A stretch of DNA of 64,000 nt, from positions 1,860,001-1,924,000 of the forward strand of contig OZ244993.1 of NCBI GenBank assembly GCA_965223485.1, read 5' to 3'. Each line of letters starts with the position of its first letter. Position 1 is the stretch's first letter. Source of the DNA: VXPQ01 sp965223485 (GTDB lineage Bacteria > Bacteroidota > Rhodothermia > Rhodothermales > VXPQ01). The notes below the pieces were generated by a model. The model did no database searches. It saw nothing but the letters and a program-made list of their open reading frames with translations, and was not told the DNA's origin. This document shows, piece after piece, positions 26,727-34,907 of this stretch. The translations under genes and the position numbers were made by a program.

Positions 26727-28382
26727 TCAGGGGTCGGATACGACGATTTCTGTCGTTGCGAGCGGTATACCGGATATCTCCGACATGGAATCATAGAATT
26801 CGACGAATCGATTGGTTTCAGGAGCGTCATAGTCCTTCAGGTTATGGGCCCACCGGTAGCCGATCGGCTGGTACCAAAGGGAGGCCTGGACGGCAAAGGG
26901 CCCCTGCTGCCCGCTCACATCGACGATATAGCGCACGGCGTCGCTTCCTCCGACGAAATCGGCGTCCTCCTTTGCCCGGCCATGCACTGCTATATCCTCG
27001 GATGCGGACGCTTTGTCGAATCCCCTTGGCAGCAGTCGGTTGTCCTTGACGTACCGCACCCCGTGCAAAAGCCCCGTCGTCACCTGATCCTGTATATCGA
27101 CCATCACGGACTCATAGGTCTGCACCTGATCGCTTTTCGTGATTTCCCGGTAATGGGGTTCGTAACGAGCCTGATCCGTGTCATTGTCATTTCCCGGGAT
27201 TTGGCCCGTTGACCGGATACCGCCGGATTCAAAAATGGGCGCCCCGTTCCGGTCGTGCACCGTAAAATGAATCCAGCTCCTGCGCGAGGGATACCCTGTC
27301 GGAAGTTTATGACCGGCCAGATTTTCAAGACGAACCTCGACGTGCAATGCGTCCTGTGCCCGTTCGGCGTTTTCTATCGAGATACGCGCTGTGTTTAACT
27401 GTAAATGATGCTCGGTTTGCCGTGCCGTGGCCTCCAGCTCGTTCGGAAGGGCTTCTACACCCAATTCGGCCCGGTACCGGTTGAGCATGCGGAGCATAAA
27501 AAAGTTGCCCCCCTGAAATACATGCCGGGAAACGCCGGTGCGGTTCTCCCCCAATACAGAGGAGATGGCCGTGGTATCCTGTACGACGGGCATGTGGCAG
27601 GACTGACAACTGCGTTCTTCGCGGTAGGCGCTATGACGCCATTCCAGATAGGGGACCTGTTCGGGAAGTTCGCCTGTCACCTCTCCCGTTGGCCCGATAG
27701 CCTCGGTAAACAGGGTATGACATGTCGCGCATAGTTCGGACTGTTGAATATGGCGCGATTCCACTTGCCGAAATCCCGATGCGGAATGCATAACGGTACT
27801 ACGGCCGGCGTCCACATCGTAGGGCCCGAAAATGGCTCGTTGTTCCAGCGGCGTCTCCGTATCGATCACGAATCCGGCCGTGAAGCTTTCTCTGGCGCCC
27901 AGGTTTTCGGCGGTAATCTGGTGACATACGGTGCAGGAAACGCCGTCGGCGGCCAGGTCGTCGGTGCGGTGTGTCTTTTGGCCGACCGGCAGGTGGGCAA
28001 AGACCTGCCCTTGTTTGTCCGCAGCCTTTGCTTCAAAGCGGGACATGGGCATATGGCAGGAGGCGCATTCGTCTTCGATGCGGGCCTCTGCATCCGGATG
28101 ATCCATTGTTTCCCGTCTGACCGCGGCCTGCCAATACGGGTCGCGTGCCGAATTGGCCATCATGGAAGCGCGCCAGTCCGTGCCGATGGAGATGTCTTCG
28201 CCGGAAGGGGTAACCAGATTGCTATGACAACTTATGCACGCGGCGCCGGTCGTGAACAAGTGCGGATCCGCTTCGGAAGAAGCCATGCCCGGCGCCTGCG
28301 GGGGCACGGAGAAGAAGAGCGGACGGACAAATGCCAATCCCGCCGAAGCAACAATGATTACCAAAAACAGCTTTCCGCTCAT
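26727..28382 (-). CDS. Pentahaem c-type cytochrome
   Basis: 551 residues with an N-terminal membrane anchor or signal (MSGKLFLVIIVASAGLAF). Five CXXCH haem motifs begin at residues 49, 106, 150, 218 and 259, several as CXXCHM in the style of cytochrome c554/NrfA-related proteins. The C-terminal half (from about 320) has no haem sites and looks like a beta-rich domain (VRLENLAGHKLPTGYPSRRS). It should carry electrons in the periplasm or at the outer surface. It lies 26 bp after a second cytochrome gene on the same strand and ends 17 bp from the convergent feoB stop. Partner and electron acceptor are unknown. Confidence 0.85.
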   Translation of the reverse strand: MSGKLFLVIIVASAGLAFVRPLFFSVPPQAPGMASSEADPHLFTTGAACISCHSNLVTPSGEDISIGTDWRASMMANSARDPYWQAAVRRETMDHPDAEARIEDECASCHMPMSRFEAKAADKQGQVFAHLPVGQKTHRTDDLAADGVSCTVCHQITAENLGARESFTAGFVIDTETPLEQRAIFGPYDVDAGRSTVMHSASGFRQVESRHIQQSELCATCHTLFTEAIGPTGEVTGELPEQVPYLEWRHSAYREERSCQSCHMPVVQDTTAISSVLGENRTGVSRHVFQGGNFFMLRMLNRYRAELGVEALPNELEATARQTEHHLQLNTARISIENAERAQDALHVEVRLENLAGHKLPTGYPSRRSWIHFTVHDRNGAPIFESGGIRSTGQIPGNDNDTDQARYEPHYREITKSDQVQTYESVMVDIQDQVTTGLLHGVRYVKDNRLLPRGFDKASASEDIAVHGRAKEDADFVGGSDAVRYIVDVSGQQGPFAVQASLWYQPIGYRWAHNLKDYDAPETNRFVEFYDSMSEISGIPLATTEIVVSDP

Positions 28383-28408
28383 GGGTACATTTTCCGGTCA
28401 GGTACAGG

Positions 28409-29722
28409 TTACCAGCCCTCGAAAAAACCTCCGTCGAACCACTCCCACAACAGATAGATCATAAATTGCGCATTGCGGGCGTGATTTACAGGCATACGGA
28501 GTCCGATATTGAGCACCACATGCTGTCGCTGGTTCAGGGTGATTTGCGCCTGGGGCACGATATCCCAATGCAAAGCGCCCTCCGATCCCAGAGAACGTGT
28601 TCCGAGTATTTCCAGCATGGGCGACCAGGTGCGCCCCCAGTCTCCCTGTGTGAAGCTTTTGCCTGCAACGCCGCGAAAAAAAGCCTCATCCTCCGCTGCA
28701 TTCCGGTCCAGGGGAAGGTCGAAACCACCCTGAAATTGCAGAAAAGCATCCGCAGTCAGGACCTGCCCGAACGAAGCAAAGGGTTCGATGCGCGTTATGC
28801 CTTTTCCGATGCCCGTGTTTTTATGCCCCGTGGGTAGAATCACCTCGCCGCCAAGGCTGAGGATGCTGCCATGAGACAGCCTTTGGAAAACCACGCGTTT
28901 CAAACCGAGCGCTACATCCCCGAGCTGCCCGCCTTGCATATGCTCCCGGAAGCCGAACGGTACGACCACCTCGAATTGATTACGCGCGCCGAATCGTTTT
29001 TCGTAGACCAGCTCATGGGTAACGGTGCTCTCGGTTTCGATATCTATCGTGGTGGTCAGCACCGCCTCGTCCTCCGGAAAAGCTTTTTCCGTCACCAGTG
29101 CGCGCGGCGTATTCAATTCGCCTCTCGGCCATTCGTCCTCCGGGCACAGGGTGCGAATGTAGCCCAGTATTTTTTGCAGTTCATCCTGCGTAAGCGCATC
29201 GCCAAAGGCCGGCATTTCCCGGGCGAACCCGCGAATGGGTCCTCCCTGATGGGCCACTGCAAGCCAGTCGGCGTCGGGTTCGCGGGTTGCGAAGTTGCAG
29301 TCGGTGAAATCGGGGAGCGGAATATCGAAACCCAGTAGGGTTGCGGGAGCTCCCTTGCCGTCTGCGCCATGACAGGTTGCGCAGGCCTTTCTGTAGAGTT
29401 CCTCGCCCGTCTCGTTCGTACGTCGGGGGCCGGGGTTTATTTTTTCGCCGGGATTAATTTGTTCTACGCCGCCGCCACGCTGCAACGTCTCGTTCGTACG
29501 CGCGGGTCCGGGTTTCATGTTCTCCCGGCAGGTTGCGGGTGGAGGCCCGGCTCTGTACACATCGTCCGGACCGGCCGGGTCGTCGGCATGGACGATTACC
29601 GAAACATGGCGGCTTTCCGGCTCATAGCTCCCGAACGCATTGGTCGGCCCCGTGCCGCACCAAAGTACAAGCAGGGCCAGTGCATGACCTGATCGACGCA
29701 AGTACGAGCGGGGATATTTCAT
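28409..29722 (-). CDS. Cytochrome c fused to outer-membrane barrel-like domain
   Basis: 437 residues from MKYPRSYLRRSGHALALLVL; the open frame runs 72 codons further upstream without family support. The order is signal peptide, a low-complexity linker with repeated (A/R)RTNET segments (residues 70-106), one class I haem c domain (CATCH at 114-118, axial Met in REMPAFGDAL), then from about 210 a segment of alternating strands (NQFEVVVPFGF, GSILSLGGEVILPTGHKN, FLQFQGGFDLPL) ending YLLWEWFDGGFFEGW. This suggests a barrel carrying its own haem. It probably forms one transcript with the pentahaem cytochrome. Confidence 0.75.
   Translation of the reverse strand: MKYPRSYLRRSGHALALLVLWCGTGPTNAFGSYEPESRHVSVIVHADDPAGPDDVYRAGPPPATCRENMKPGPARTNETLQRGGGVEQINPGEKINPGPRRTNETGEELYRKACATCHGADGKGAPATLLGFDIPLPDFTDCNFATREPDADWLAVAHQGGPIRGFAREMPAFGDALTQDELQKILGYIRTLCPEDEWPRGELNTPRALVTEKAFPEDEAVLTTTIDIETESTVTHELVYEKRFGARNQFEVVVPFGFREHMQGGQLGDVALGLKRVVFQRLSHGSILSLGGEVILPTGHKNTGIGKGITRIEPFASFGQVLTADAFLQFQGGFDLPLDRNAAEDEAFFRGVAGKSFTQGDWGRTWSPMLEILGTRSLGSEGALHWDIVPQAQITLNQRQHVVLNIGLRMPVNHARNAQFMIYLLWEWFDGGFFEGW
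29408..29500 (-). repeat. Degenerate 78-bp in-frame duplication in the cytochrome linker
   Basis: CGTCTCGTTCGTACG occurs at 29408-29422 and again at 29486-29500, each followed by a GGGxCCGGGxTTT-like block. The offset of 78 bp equals 26 codons, so the frame is kept. The protein shows PGPARTNET and NPGPRRTNET accordingly. Confidence 0.65.
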
Positions 29723-29895
29723 GCGCTTTCGGGTGATTTTCCCTTTCTTTTTCTCTACGCCCGGAATCGCCTCCACGACAAAGCGCCCCCGGTCCGGACC
29801 GGAAATACCGTTCCCACAACTTACGAGACCGGCGATGGTTTGTCCAATGATGTTCGGCCTCGCTAATTCGCCGGGCCGTGGAAAAATCGCGTGGC

Positions 29896-30375
29896 CTACA
29901 TGGCGCCGTCCAGGACATCGCTGAGCAGGTCCCGCCACGCGAATCTACCGGCTGGCCGGGCGTACTCATCGAGTTGTTTGCCCACTTCCTCGACAAATTC
30001 AAGCCTGCCTTCTTCTCCCGCCAGACTCATCGTAACAGAGACAAGTTCTTCGATCGAAAGAAAATACAGGTTGATGCCGCGACTCCACATCAGACGGATT
30101 CGGTTTTCAATCGATTCGCCCTCCGACGCCTTGGTTGCCGGCGCATTGATGAGCGCTTCGGTGACGTTGTTCTTGATGAGTTTGTTTTCGAACGATCGTA
30201 CATCGGCAAGCGTGACTTTCTGCTCCTTCACTTCGACGGCGTAGACGATTTGCCCGTTATTGCGACACTCGAGATCGCCGACCATGCCTGTTGCACGGTC
30301 TGACGTTGTCGATGCTTGCCGTACGACCTCGTTCCACAGTCCGAAACGACGACCAACAACCGTTTCGCTTGCTCT
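29896..30375 (-). pseudogene. N-terminally truncated restriction endonuclease (PD-(D/E)xK, SacI-like)
   Basis: The first in-frame ATG (30285) gives 129 residues, but similarity-like sequence starts earlier, directly after the TAG stop of the methylase, in the same frame (GRRFGLWNEVVRQASTTSD). A nuclease core is visible as MVGDLE followed by VYAVEVKEQKVT, matching the D...ExK arrangement. The segment VTLADVRSFENKL fits the SacI-type restriction endonuclease family as I remember it; this is not checked. The N-terminal half is missing, so the enzyme is probably dead. Confidence 0.55.
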
Positions 30376-31311
30376 CTATCGGGTGTTGCCATTACCGCCC
30401 CCTGTCAGCGGTTTGAAATTCATCCACAACGACTCCCGCCGTTTTCCTTTGGATGAATTGCATAGTTTCTCCGGCGCATCGACGCGATGCCAGTCGGCGA
30501 ACAACTCGTCGTAGAGTGCTGAACGGTATCCGGACAATACCGCACGTCCCTGAATGCTATGCAGCAGTCCGGCGAGTTCGCGATGATCGTCGTCGGTCAT
30601 TTCGTGACCGTAGGCGGCAGTGTCGCCACGGCTATCGTGGACGTACGGCGGGTCAAGATAGAATAGGGTACGGGGCGTATCGTACCGTGCAATGATATCC
30701 AGCGCCTGAGCATTTTCGATCTGCACGCGTTGCAACCGCTGCGTAATTTCGGGCAGCCCTTCCACGGCGCCAAGCCAGCGCGACACGGCGCCGGCCATTC
30801 CCGCCCGGGATGTCAGCACGCAGTGCGCCCACCGGCCTTCGCTGCTGGTTTGCGCCAGGCCGGTGCGCGTCTGTCGCGCGCGGACGTAGAACCGCCGCGC
30901 TCGTTCCAGCGGCGGCAAACCGGGTTCGCGACGACACGCATTGACGAGTTCCTCTCGGGAAAACGGGGTCAGGCCAATGGCGCGGATGAGTTCCTCGTGC
31001 TGGTCACGCAGCACGGAGAAGAAATTGACGAGCTCCGAGTCCAGGTCGTTATAGGTTTCCACGGGCGCCGGAGCGCGGTTGATGAGCACAGCAGCCGAGC
31101 CGCCGTAGACATCGCAGAAATGCTCCGCATCGACCGGCAGGTGGAGGAGAATGAAGTCCAGATGTACGTACTTGCCGCCGTACCATCCGAAAGCAATCAT
31201 TTTGCGTCGCGCCCGCGCCGCATTCCCGACCAGGCGGCGGGATATTCGCCCTGTCTCGCGAGGGGGATCTTGAAGCGCTTCGTCGAAGAGTCCTTCGGTC
31301 ATCACAGTCAT
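30376..31311 (-). CDS. DNA adenine methyltransferase (Dam/D12 class)
   Basis: 311 residues. Motif I is FGWYGGKYVHLDFILLHLP (residues about 42-60) with DVYGGSAAVLINR; the catalytic motif IV is DPPY in LFYLDPPYVHDSRG. It methylates adenine N6 in a specific DNA site using AdoMet. The C-terminus is short after RRESLWMNF, where relatives normally continue into lysine/arginine-rich sequence. The stop TAG lies in frame with the endonuclease remnant that follows, so a deletion probably joined the end of the methylase to the middle of the endonuclease. The methylase core itself looks intact. Confidence 0.88.
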   Translation of the reverse strand: MTVMTEGLFDEALQDPPRETGRISRRLVGNAARARRKMIAFGWYGGKYVHLDFILLHLPVDAEHFCDVYGGSAAVLINRAPAPVETYNDLDSELVNFFSVLRDQHEELIRAIGLTPFSREELVNACRREPGLPPLERARRFYVRARQTRTGLAQTSSEGRWAHCVLTSRAGMAGAVSRWLGAVEGLPEITQRLQRVQIENAQALDIIARYDTPRTLFYLDPPYVHDSRGDTAAYGHEMTDDDHRELAGLLHSIQGRAVLSGYRSALYDELFADWHRVDAPEKLCNSSKGKRRESLWMNFKPLTGGGNGNTR

Positions 31312-31724
31312 CGCACATTTCCATTGACCTCGTGCAAAAAGCCACCCGGCGCGTTGTGGATCGACGCTGATTCAACCGGATGTCATGTGGCGCCGAACCG
31401 GGCGGCGCCCTGTATGCAGGACACTTCCTTCACCAATCAGAAAATACCGTAGACCCATGCCGAAATCAACCGTGGAAACAGTGTTGCACGTCCATTTTTT
31501 TGGGGGGACCGGCCGATCAGGCGCATCCGTTTTGCAGCATGTCTTGCGAGTGCCTTCTATGTGGTCAAAGCACGACGGATTGGCTCGCAATCCGACCCCG
31601 ATTCGCTTGATGCTGAGAACCGTTCCCGTTTGCATACCGGCGTCCAGGCCGCTAATTTTCCAAAAATCCCGCCTGCCGATGTTTTTTGCGGCAGTTGTCT
31701 TTTCTTTTCGCGTGTTGTTTTCTC
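31312..31724. promoter_or_regulatory. Intergenic region before the thiamine operon
   Basis: 413 bases without a supported gene. It should contain the promoter of thiO and of the divergent methylase gene. A TPP riboswitch is expected for such an operon, but only scattered look-alike words (CTGAGA at 31613, TACCGGCGT at 31635) occur and the core is missing. A G-run follows a T-run near 31497-31506. Confidence 0.4.
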
Positions 31725-32876
31725 ATGCCCGATCTCGTGAAAACATCCCGTTCTGACAGGCCCGTGCTCATCGTCGGCGGCGGCGTGGCGGGGCTTGCGC
31801 TGGGCTGGCGGTTGCTGCGCGCCGGTCGGGCCGTACACCTTTTCGAGCGGGATCGCGCCGGGCGGGGGGCCTCCTGGGCGGCAGCGGGCATGCTGGCGCC
31901 GGATGCAGAGATCGGGTTCGAGGACCCGGAACTCTACCGGCTCAACCGGGAAAGCCTGCGGAGATGGCCGGCGTTTGCGGCAGCGCTTGAAGCGGAAAGC
32001 GGAATCGGGACAGGATTCCGGACCGGAGGGGCCGTGCATGTGGCTGCCGACCGGGACGAGGCGGAAGCGCTCCGCCGTCGCTACGATTTCATGAAAGCGC
32101 AGGGGCTGGACAGCCGGTGGCTTTCGCCGGCGGAGGCGCTGGATATAGAACCTTTTATCACGTCCCGACCGGCGGCAGTCATGTATTGTCCTTCGGATAG
32201 TCACGTGGACGCCCGTGCGCTTGTCGAAGCGTTGCAGGTTTCTTTTCTGAAGGCCGGGGGCACGCTGCGCGAAGGGACTGCCGTCCGCGCCGTCGAACCC
32301 GATGCGGGGGCGCCTGCCGTCATGACGGAAAACGGTGAACGGGTCGAGGGGTCGTGCGTGGTGCTTGCCACGGGCGCCTGGTCGCATGGCATGGAAGGGC
32401 TTGCTGCGGATCAGCAGCCGCCTGTGCGTCCGGTGCGGGGGCAGATGATGGAATTGGAAGCCGAACCTCCGTTCGATCTGCAGCATGTTGTGCGGAGTGC
32501 GCATATGTGCGTGGCGCCCAAGCCCGGCGGGCGAGTGCTCGTCGGTACTACGATGGAGGAAATGGGATTCGATGCGCGCGTTACGGCGGGCGGGTTGTAT
32601 ACTATCCTGGAAGAGGCCCGGAAGATCGTGCCGGGAATCGACGATCTGGCCGTGCGCGATATATGGGCAGGGCTTCGTCCGGCGAGCCGCGATCATTTGC
32701 CCATTCTGGGTCCTTCCTCTGCACCCGGCGTGGTGATGACTACGGGCTTCTACCGGCACGGCATGCTGCTTGCCCCGGTCGCTTCCGAAGAAGTGGCGCG
32801 GTACATTCTTACCGGAGAAACCTCTGCATGGATCGCCCCGTTTTTACCGGGACGTTTCGAGGCGGTATCTGCGTAA
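31725..32876 (+). CDS. thiO: Glycine oxidase ThiO
   Basis: 383 residues from MPDLVKTSRSDRPVLIVG. FAD-dependent oxidase that makes iminoglycine (dehydroglycine) from glycine for the thiazole ring of thiamine. The Rossmann motif VGGGVAGLALGW is near the N-terminus, followed by GRGASWAAAGMLAPDAE, typical of ThiO; C-terminal VRDIWAGLRPASRDHLPILG and TGFYRHGMLLAP complete the family pattern. It leads the operon thiO-thiS-thiG-thiE-thiD. With ThiO present, oxygen-dependent thiazole synthesis is expected rather than the ThiH route. Confidence 0.93.
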   Translation: MPDLVKTSRSDRPVLIVGGGVAGLALGWRLLRAGRAVHLFERDRAGRGASWAAAGMLAPDAEIGFEDPELYRLNRESLRRWPAFAAALEAESGIGTGFRTGGAVHVAADRDEAEALRRRYDFMKAQGLDSRWLSPAEALDIEPFITSRPAAVMYCPSDSHVDARALVEALQVSFLKAGGTLREGTAVRAVEPDAGAPAVMTENGERVEGSCVVLATGAWSHGMEGLAADQQPPVRPVRGQMMELEAEPPFDLQHVVRSAHMCVAPKPGGRVLVGTTMEEMGFDARVTAGGLYTILEEARKIVPGIDDLAVRDIWAGLRPASRDHLPILGPSSAPGVVMTTGFYRHGMLLAPVASEEVARYILTGETSAWIAPFLPGRFEAVSA

Positions 32877-32933
32877 CGACCGGGTCCGCTATGCGGGCTT
32901 GTCATGTGGACTTTCCTGCCGGATGCAGTGCCC

Positions 32934-33057
32934 CGGCATGCGCCGCCACACAAATACGGCGCACCGGCATGCGCCGCCGCACAATTACGGCGCACCGACA
33001 TGCACCGCCGCACAATTACGGCGCCCCGGCATGCGCCGCCGCAAAAATGCGCCGCAC
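32934..33057 (+). repeat. 31-bp tandem repeat between thiO and thiS
   Basis: Four copies of a 31-bp unit (core GCATGCGCCGCCGCACAATT, then ACGGCGCACCG) with ATG of the core at 32938, 32969, 33000 and 33031. The last copy is diverged. No spacers separate the copies, so this is not CRISPR. It ends 18 bases before the thiS start and fills nearly all of the thiO-thiS gap. Confidence 0.85.
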
Positions 33058-33074
33058 AAACAGGCGGATGGATC

Positions 33075-33302
33075 ATGTCTTCCGAATCTCTCATCGACGT
33101 GTTGATCAACGGGAAAATGCATTTCGTGCCGGCGCAGGCGACGGTGTCCGTTCTGGTGCGGGACATGGGGTTCGATCCGGCCGAAGCGAAAGGCATGGCC
33201 GTAGCGGTCAACGATACGGTGGCGCCGAAGGGGACATGGGACGACCATGCAATCCGGTCCGGCGACCGGATTGAAGTGATTGCCGCGCAACAGGGAGGGT
33301 AG
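33075..33302 (+). CDS. thiS: Sulfur carrier protein ThiS
   Basis: 75 residues from MSSESLIDVLINGK. Ubiquitin-fold sulfur carrier whose C-terminal Gly-Gly (AAQQGG at the end) is thiocarboxylated and donates sulfur to ThiG. Longer in-frame starts run through the tandem repeat and are not credible. The stop lies 2 bases before the thiG start. No thiF activating gene is in the window. Confidence 0.92.
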   Translation: MSSESLIDVLINGKMHFVPAQATVSVLVRDMGFDPAEAKGMAVAVNDTVAPKGTWDDHAIRSGDRIEVIAAQQGG

Positions 33303-33304
33303 GC

Positions 33305-34093
33305 ATGACGACGAACGGACACCCGGATGTGCTGAAAATCGGCGACTTTGCGTTGTCCTCCCGGCTGATCATGGGCACGAGCCGGTATCCCAATCCCCGG
33401 GTCATGCTGGACGCGCTTGAAGCGTCCGGCACGGAACTCGTCACCGTAGCGATCCGGCGCGTGAACCTGCAGGACACGTCGGGGGAACGCTTTCTGGAGT
33501 TGCTCAAGCCGTATCGCTGCTTGCCGAACACCGCCGGATGCTATACGGCGAAAGAGGCGGTGCTCGTGGCGCAACTGGCTCGCGAAGCGCTGGAAACCCC
33601 TCTGATCAAACTGGAGGTGATCGGGGACGACGAAACGCTGCTTCCGGATGTCGAGCAGCTACTCCGGGCGGCGAAGGAACTCGTGGACGACGGGTTTTCC
33701 GTGATGGTCTATGCAAACGACGATCCGATCACGTGCCGCAAGCTGGCCGACCTCGGATGCGTCGCGATCATGCCGCTGGCCTCCCCGATAGGCAGCGGGC
33801 AGGGCCTGGTGAATCCCTACAATCTTGCAATCATACGGGACATCATCCGGGATACCCCGCTTATCGTGGACGCCGGTATCGGCACGGCGAGCGATGCGGC
33901 GCGGGTGATGGAGTTGGGCTATGACGGGGTGCTTCTGAACACTGCCGTCTCCGATGCCCAGCATCCGGTCATGATGGCTGCCGCCATGCGCCGCGCCGTG
34001 GAGGCAGGGCGGCTGGCATTCCGGTCCGGGCGAATGCCGCGCCGCACGTATGCGCAGGCTTCGTCGCCCATGGAGGGGCGCATCGGTGGATAA
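33305..34093 (+). CDS. thiG: Thiazole synthase ThiG
   Basis: 262 residues. A TIM-barrel enzyme that condenses DXP, dehydroglycine and ThiS-thiocarboxylate to the thiazole phosphate. Typical segments are SRLIMGTSRYPN, TVAIRRVNLQD, PNTAGCYTAKEAVL, the Schiff-base Lys in LIKLEVIGDDETLLPD, and VDAGIGTASDAARVMELGYDGVLLNTAV. The gene overlaps the start of thiE. Confidence 0.96.
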   Translation: MTTNGHPDVLKIGDFALSSRLIMGTSRYPNPRVMLDALEASGTELVTVAIRRVNLQDTSGERFLELLKPYRCLPNTAGCYTAKEAVLVAQLAREALETPLIKLEVIGDDETLLPDVEQLLRAAKELVDDGFSVMVYANDDPITCRKLADLGCVAIMPLASPIGSGQGLVNPYNLAIIRDIIRDTPLIVDAGIGTASDAARVMELGYDGVLLNTAVSDAQHPVMMAAAMRRAVEAGRLAFRSGRMPRRTYAQASSPMEGRIGG

Positions 34094-34907
34094 CGTACAG
34101 GAGGCGTCGGAACATCGCCGCACCGGGAGTGCGTCCTCGTGGAATTCTCCCCGGCTCATCCTGATCGGGGATGGATTCACGGATTCCGAATGCGCCGACC
34201 GGATCGTCGAAGCCGTTGAAACATCATGCGGGCATGTGTCCGGGAAAGCCTGTGAACAGGCTCTGTGGGTGCATTTGCGGGATCGTACGGCGCCCGCTGG
34301 TCTTTTCCGGGAATGCGCTGCCCGTCTGGTTGAACGCTTGCGGAATGCTTCGCCGTCGATCCTGCTTTCCGTGAACGGCCGGCCGGAGGTGGCCGAAGCC
34401 TTGCGGTGCGGCTACCATGCCGGGGTGCGGGATGCGGCGCCGGCGTTTGCGTGCGGGCCCCGGCAGCCCTGCGGCAGGTCGGTGCACAACCCCGACGAAG
34501 CCCGGGCCGCGATGGGGGGAGATCATCAGAATCGTTATCAGGGGAGCGTAACCGGGGGTAACCCTCGCGCAATCGGGAGCAATCCCCGCGCAATCGGGAG
34601 TAAACCCCGAGAGAGGGAGGACCATCGTCCTCAATACCTTTTTTTCAGCCCCGTTTTCAATCCGCAGGGCAAGCCCGGTTATGTCGGTGTGGGCATAGAT
34701 GCGCTGCGCAATTTTGTTCAATATGTCCAGGGGCGCGTCCCTGTATATGCTCTGGGTGGTGTGACTCCCGAACGAATAGGGCCGTGTCTTGATGCAGGGA
34801 GCTACGGCGTTGCGATTCTTTCCGGTATTATGATGGCCGACCGCCCCGGCCAAGCGACTGGTGCCTATCTTAGTACCTTGCGCGCATATTTCGAGACTAC
34901 TTTATGA
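34086..34907 (+). CDS. thiE: Thiamine-phosphate synthase (ThiE/TenI family) with repeat insertion
   Basis: 273 residues from a GTG at 34086 that overlaps the thiG stop by 8 bases; an ATG at 34050 is less likely. ThiE joins HMP-PP and thiazole phosphate; TenI relatives lack this activity. The family is seen in PRLILIGDGFTD, SVHNPDEARAA, FFSPVFNPQGKPGYVGVG and VYALGGVTPERIGPCLDAG. Between SVHNPDEARAA and YLFFSPVF lies an unusual insert of about 35 residues containing NPRAIGSNPRAIGS, coded by 21-bp repeats. The expected GxxH...G and SCH motifs are partly altered, so enzymatic activity is uncertain. It overlaps thiD by four bases (ATGA). Confidence 0.75.
   Translation: MDNVQEASEHRRTGSASSWNSPRLILIGDGFTDSECADRIVEAVETSCGHVSGKACEQALWVHLRDRTAPAGLFRECAARLVERLRNASPSILLSVNGRPEVAEALRCGYHAGVRDAAPAFACGPRQPCGRSVHNPDEARAAMGGDHQNRYQGSVTGGNPRAIGSNPRAIGSKPREREDHRPQYLFFSPVFNPQGKPGYVGVGIDALRNFVQYVQGRVPVYALGGVTPERIGPCLDAGSYGVAILSGIMMADRPGQATGAYLSTLRAYFETTL
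34558..34615 (+). repeat. In-frame 21-bp repeat inside thiE
   Basis: Two full units (34558-34578 and 34579-34599) share CGCGCAATCGGGA, and a decayed third unit follows. The unit length is a multiple of three, so the thiE frame is kept and NPRAIGS is doubled. Confidence 0.8.

Noticed and set aside
31611..31646. TPP riboswitch-like words CTGAGA and TACCGGCGT before thiO
   Set aside because: The two words are only about 16 bases apart, and the intervening CTGATC core and outer P1 stem are missing, so a real aptamer cannot form.
32934..33057. CRISPR array
   Set aside because: The 31-bp copies are directly adjacent with no spacers, and no cas genes are in the window.
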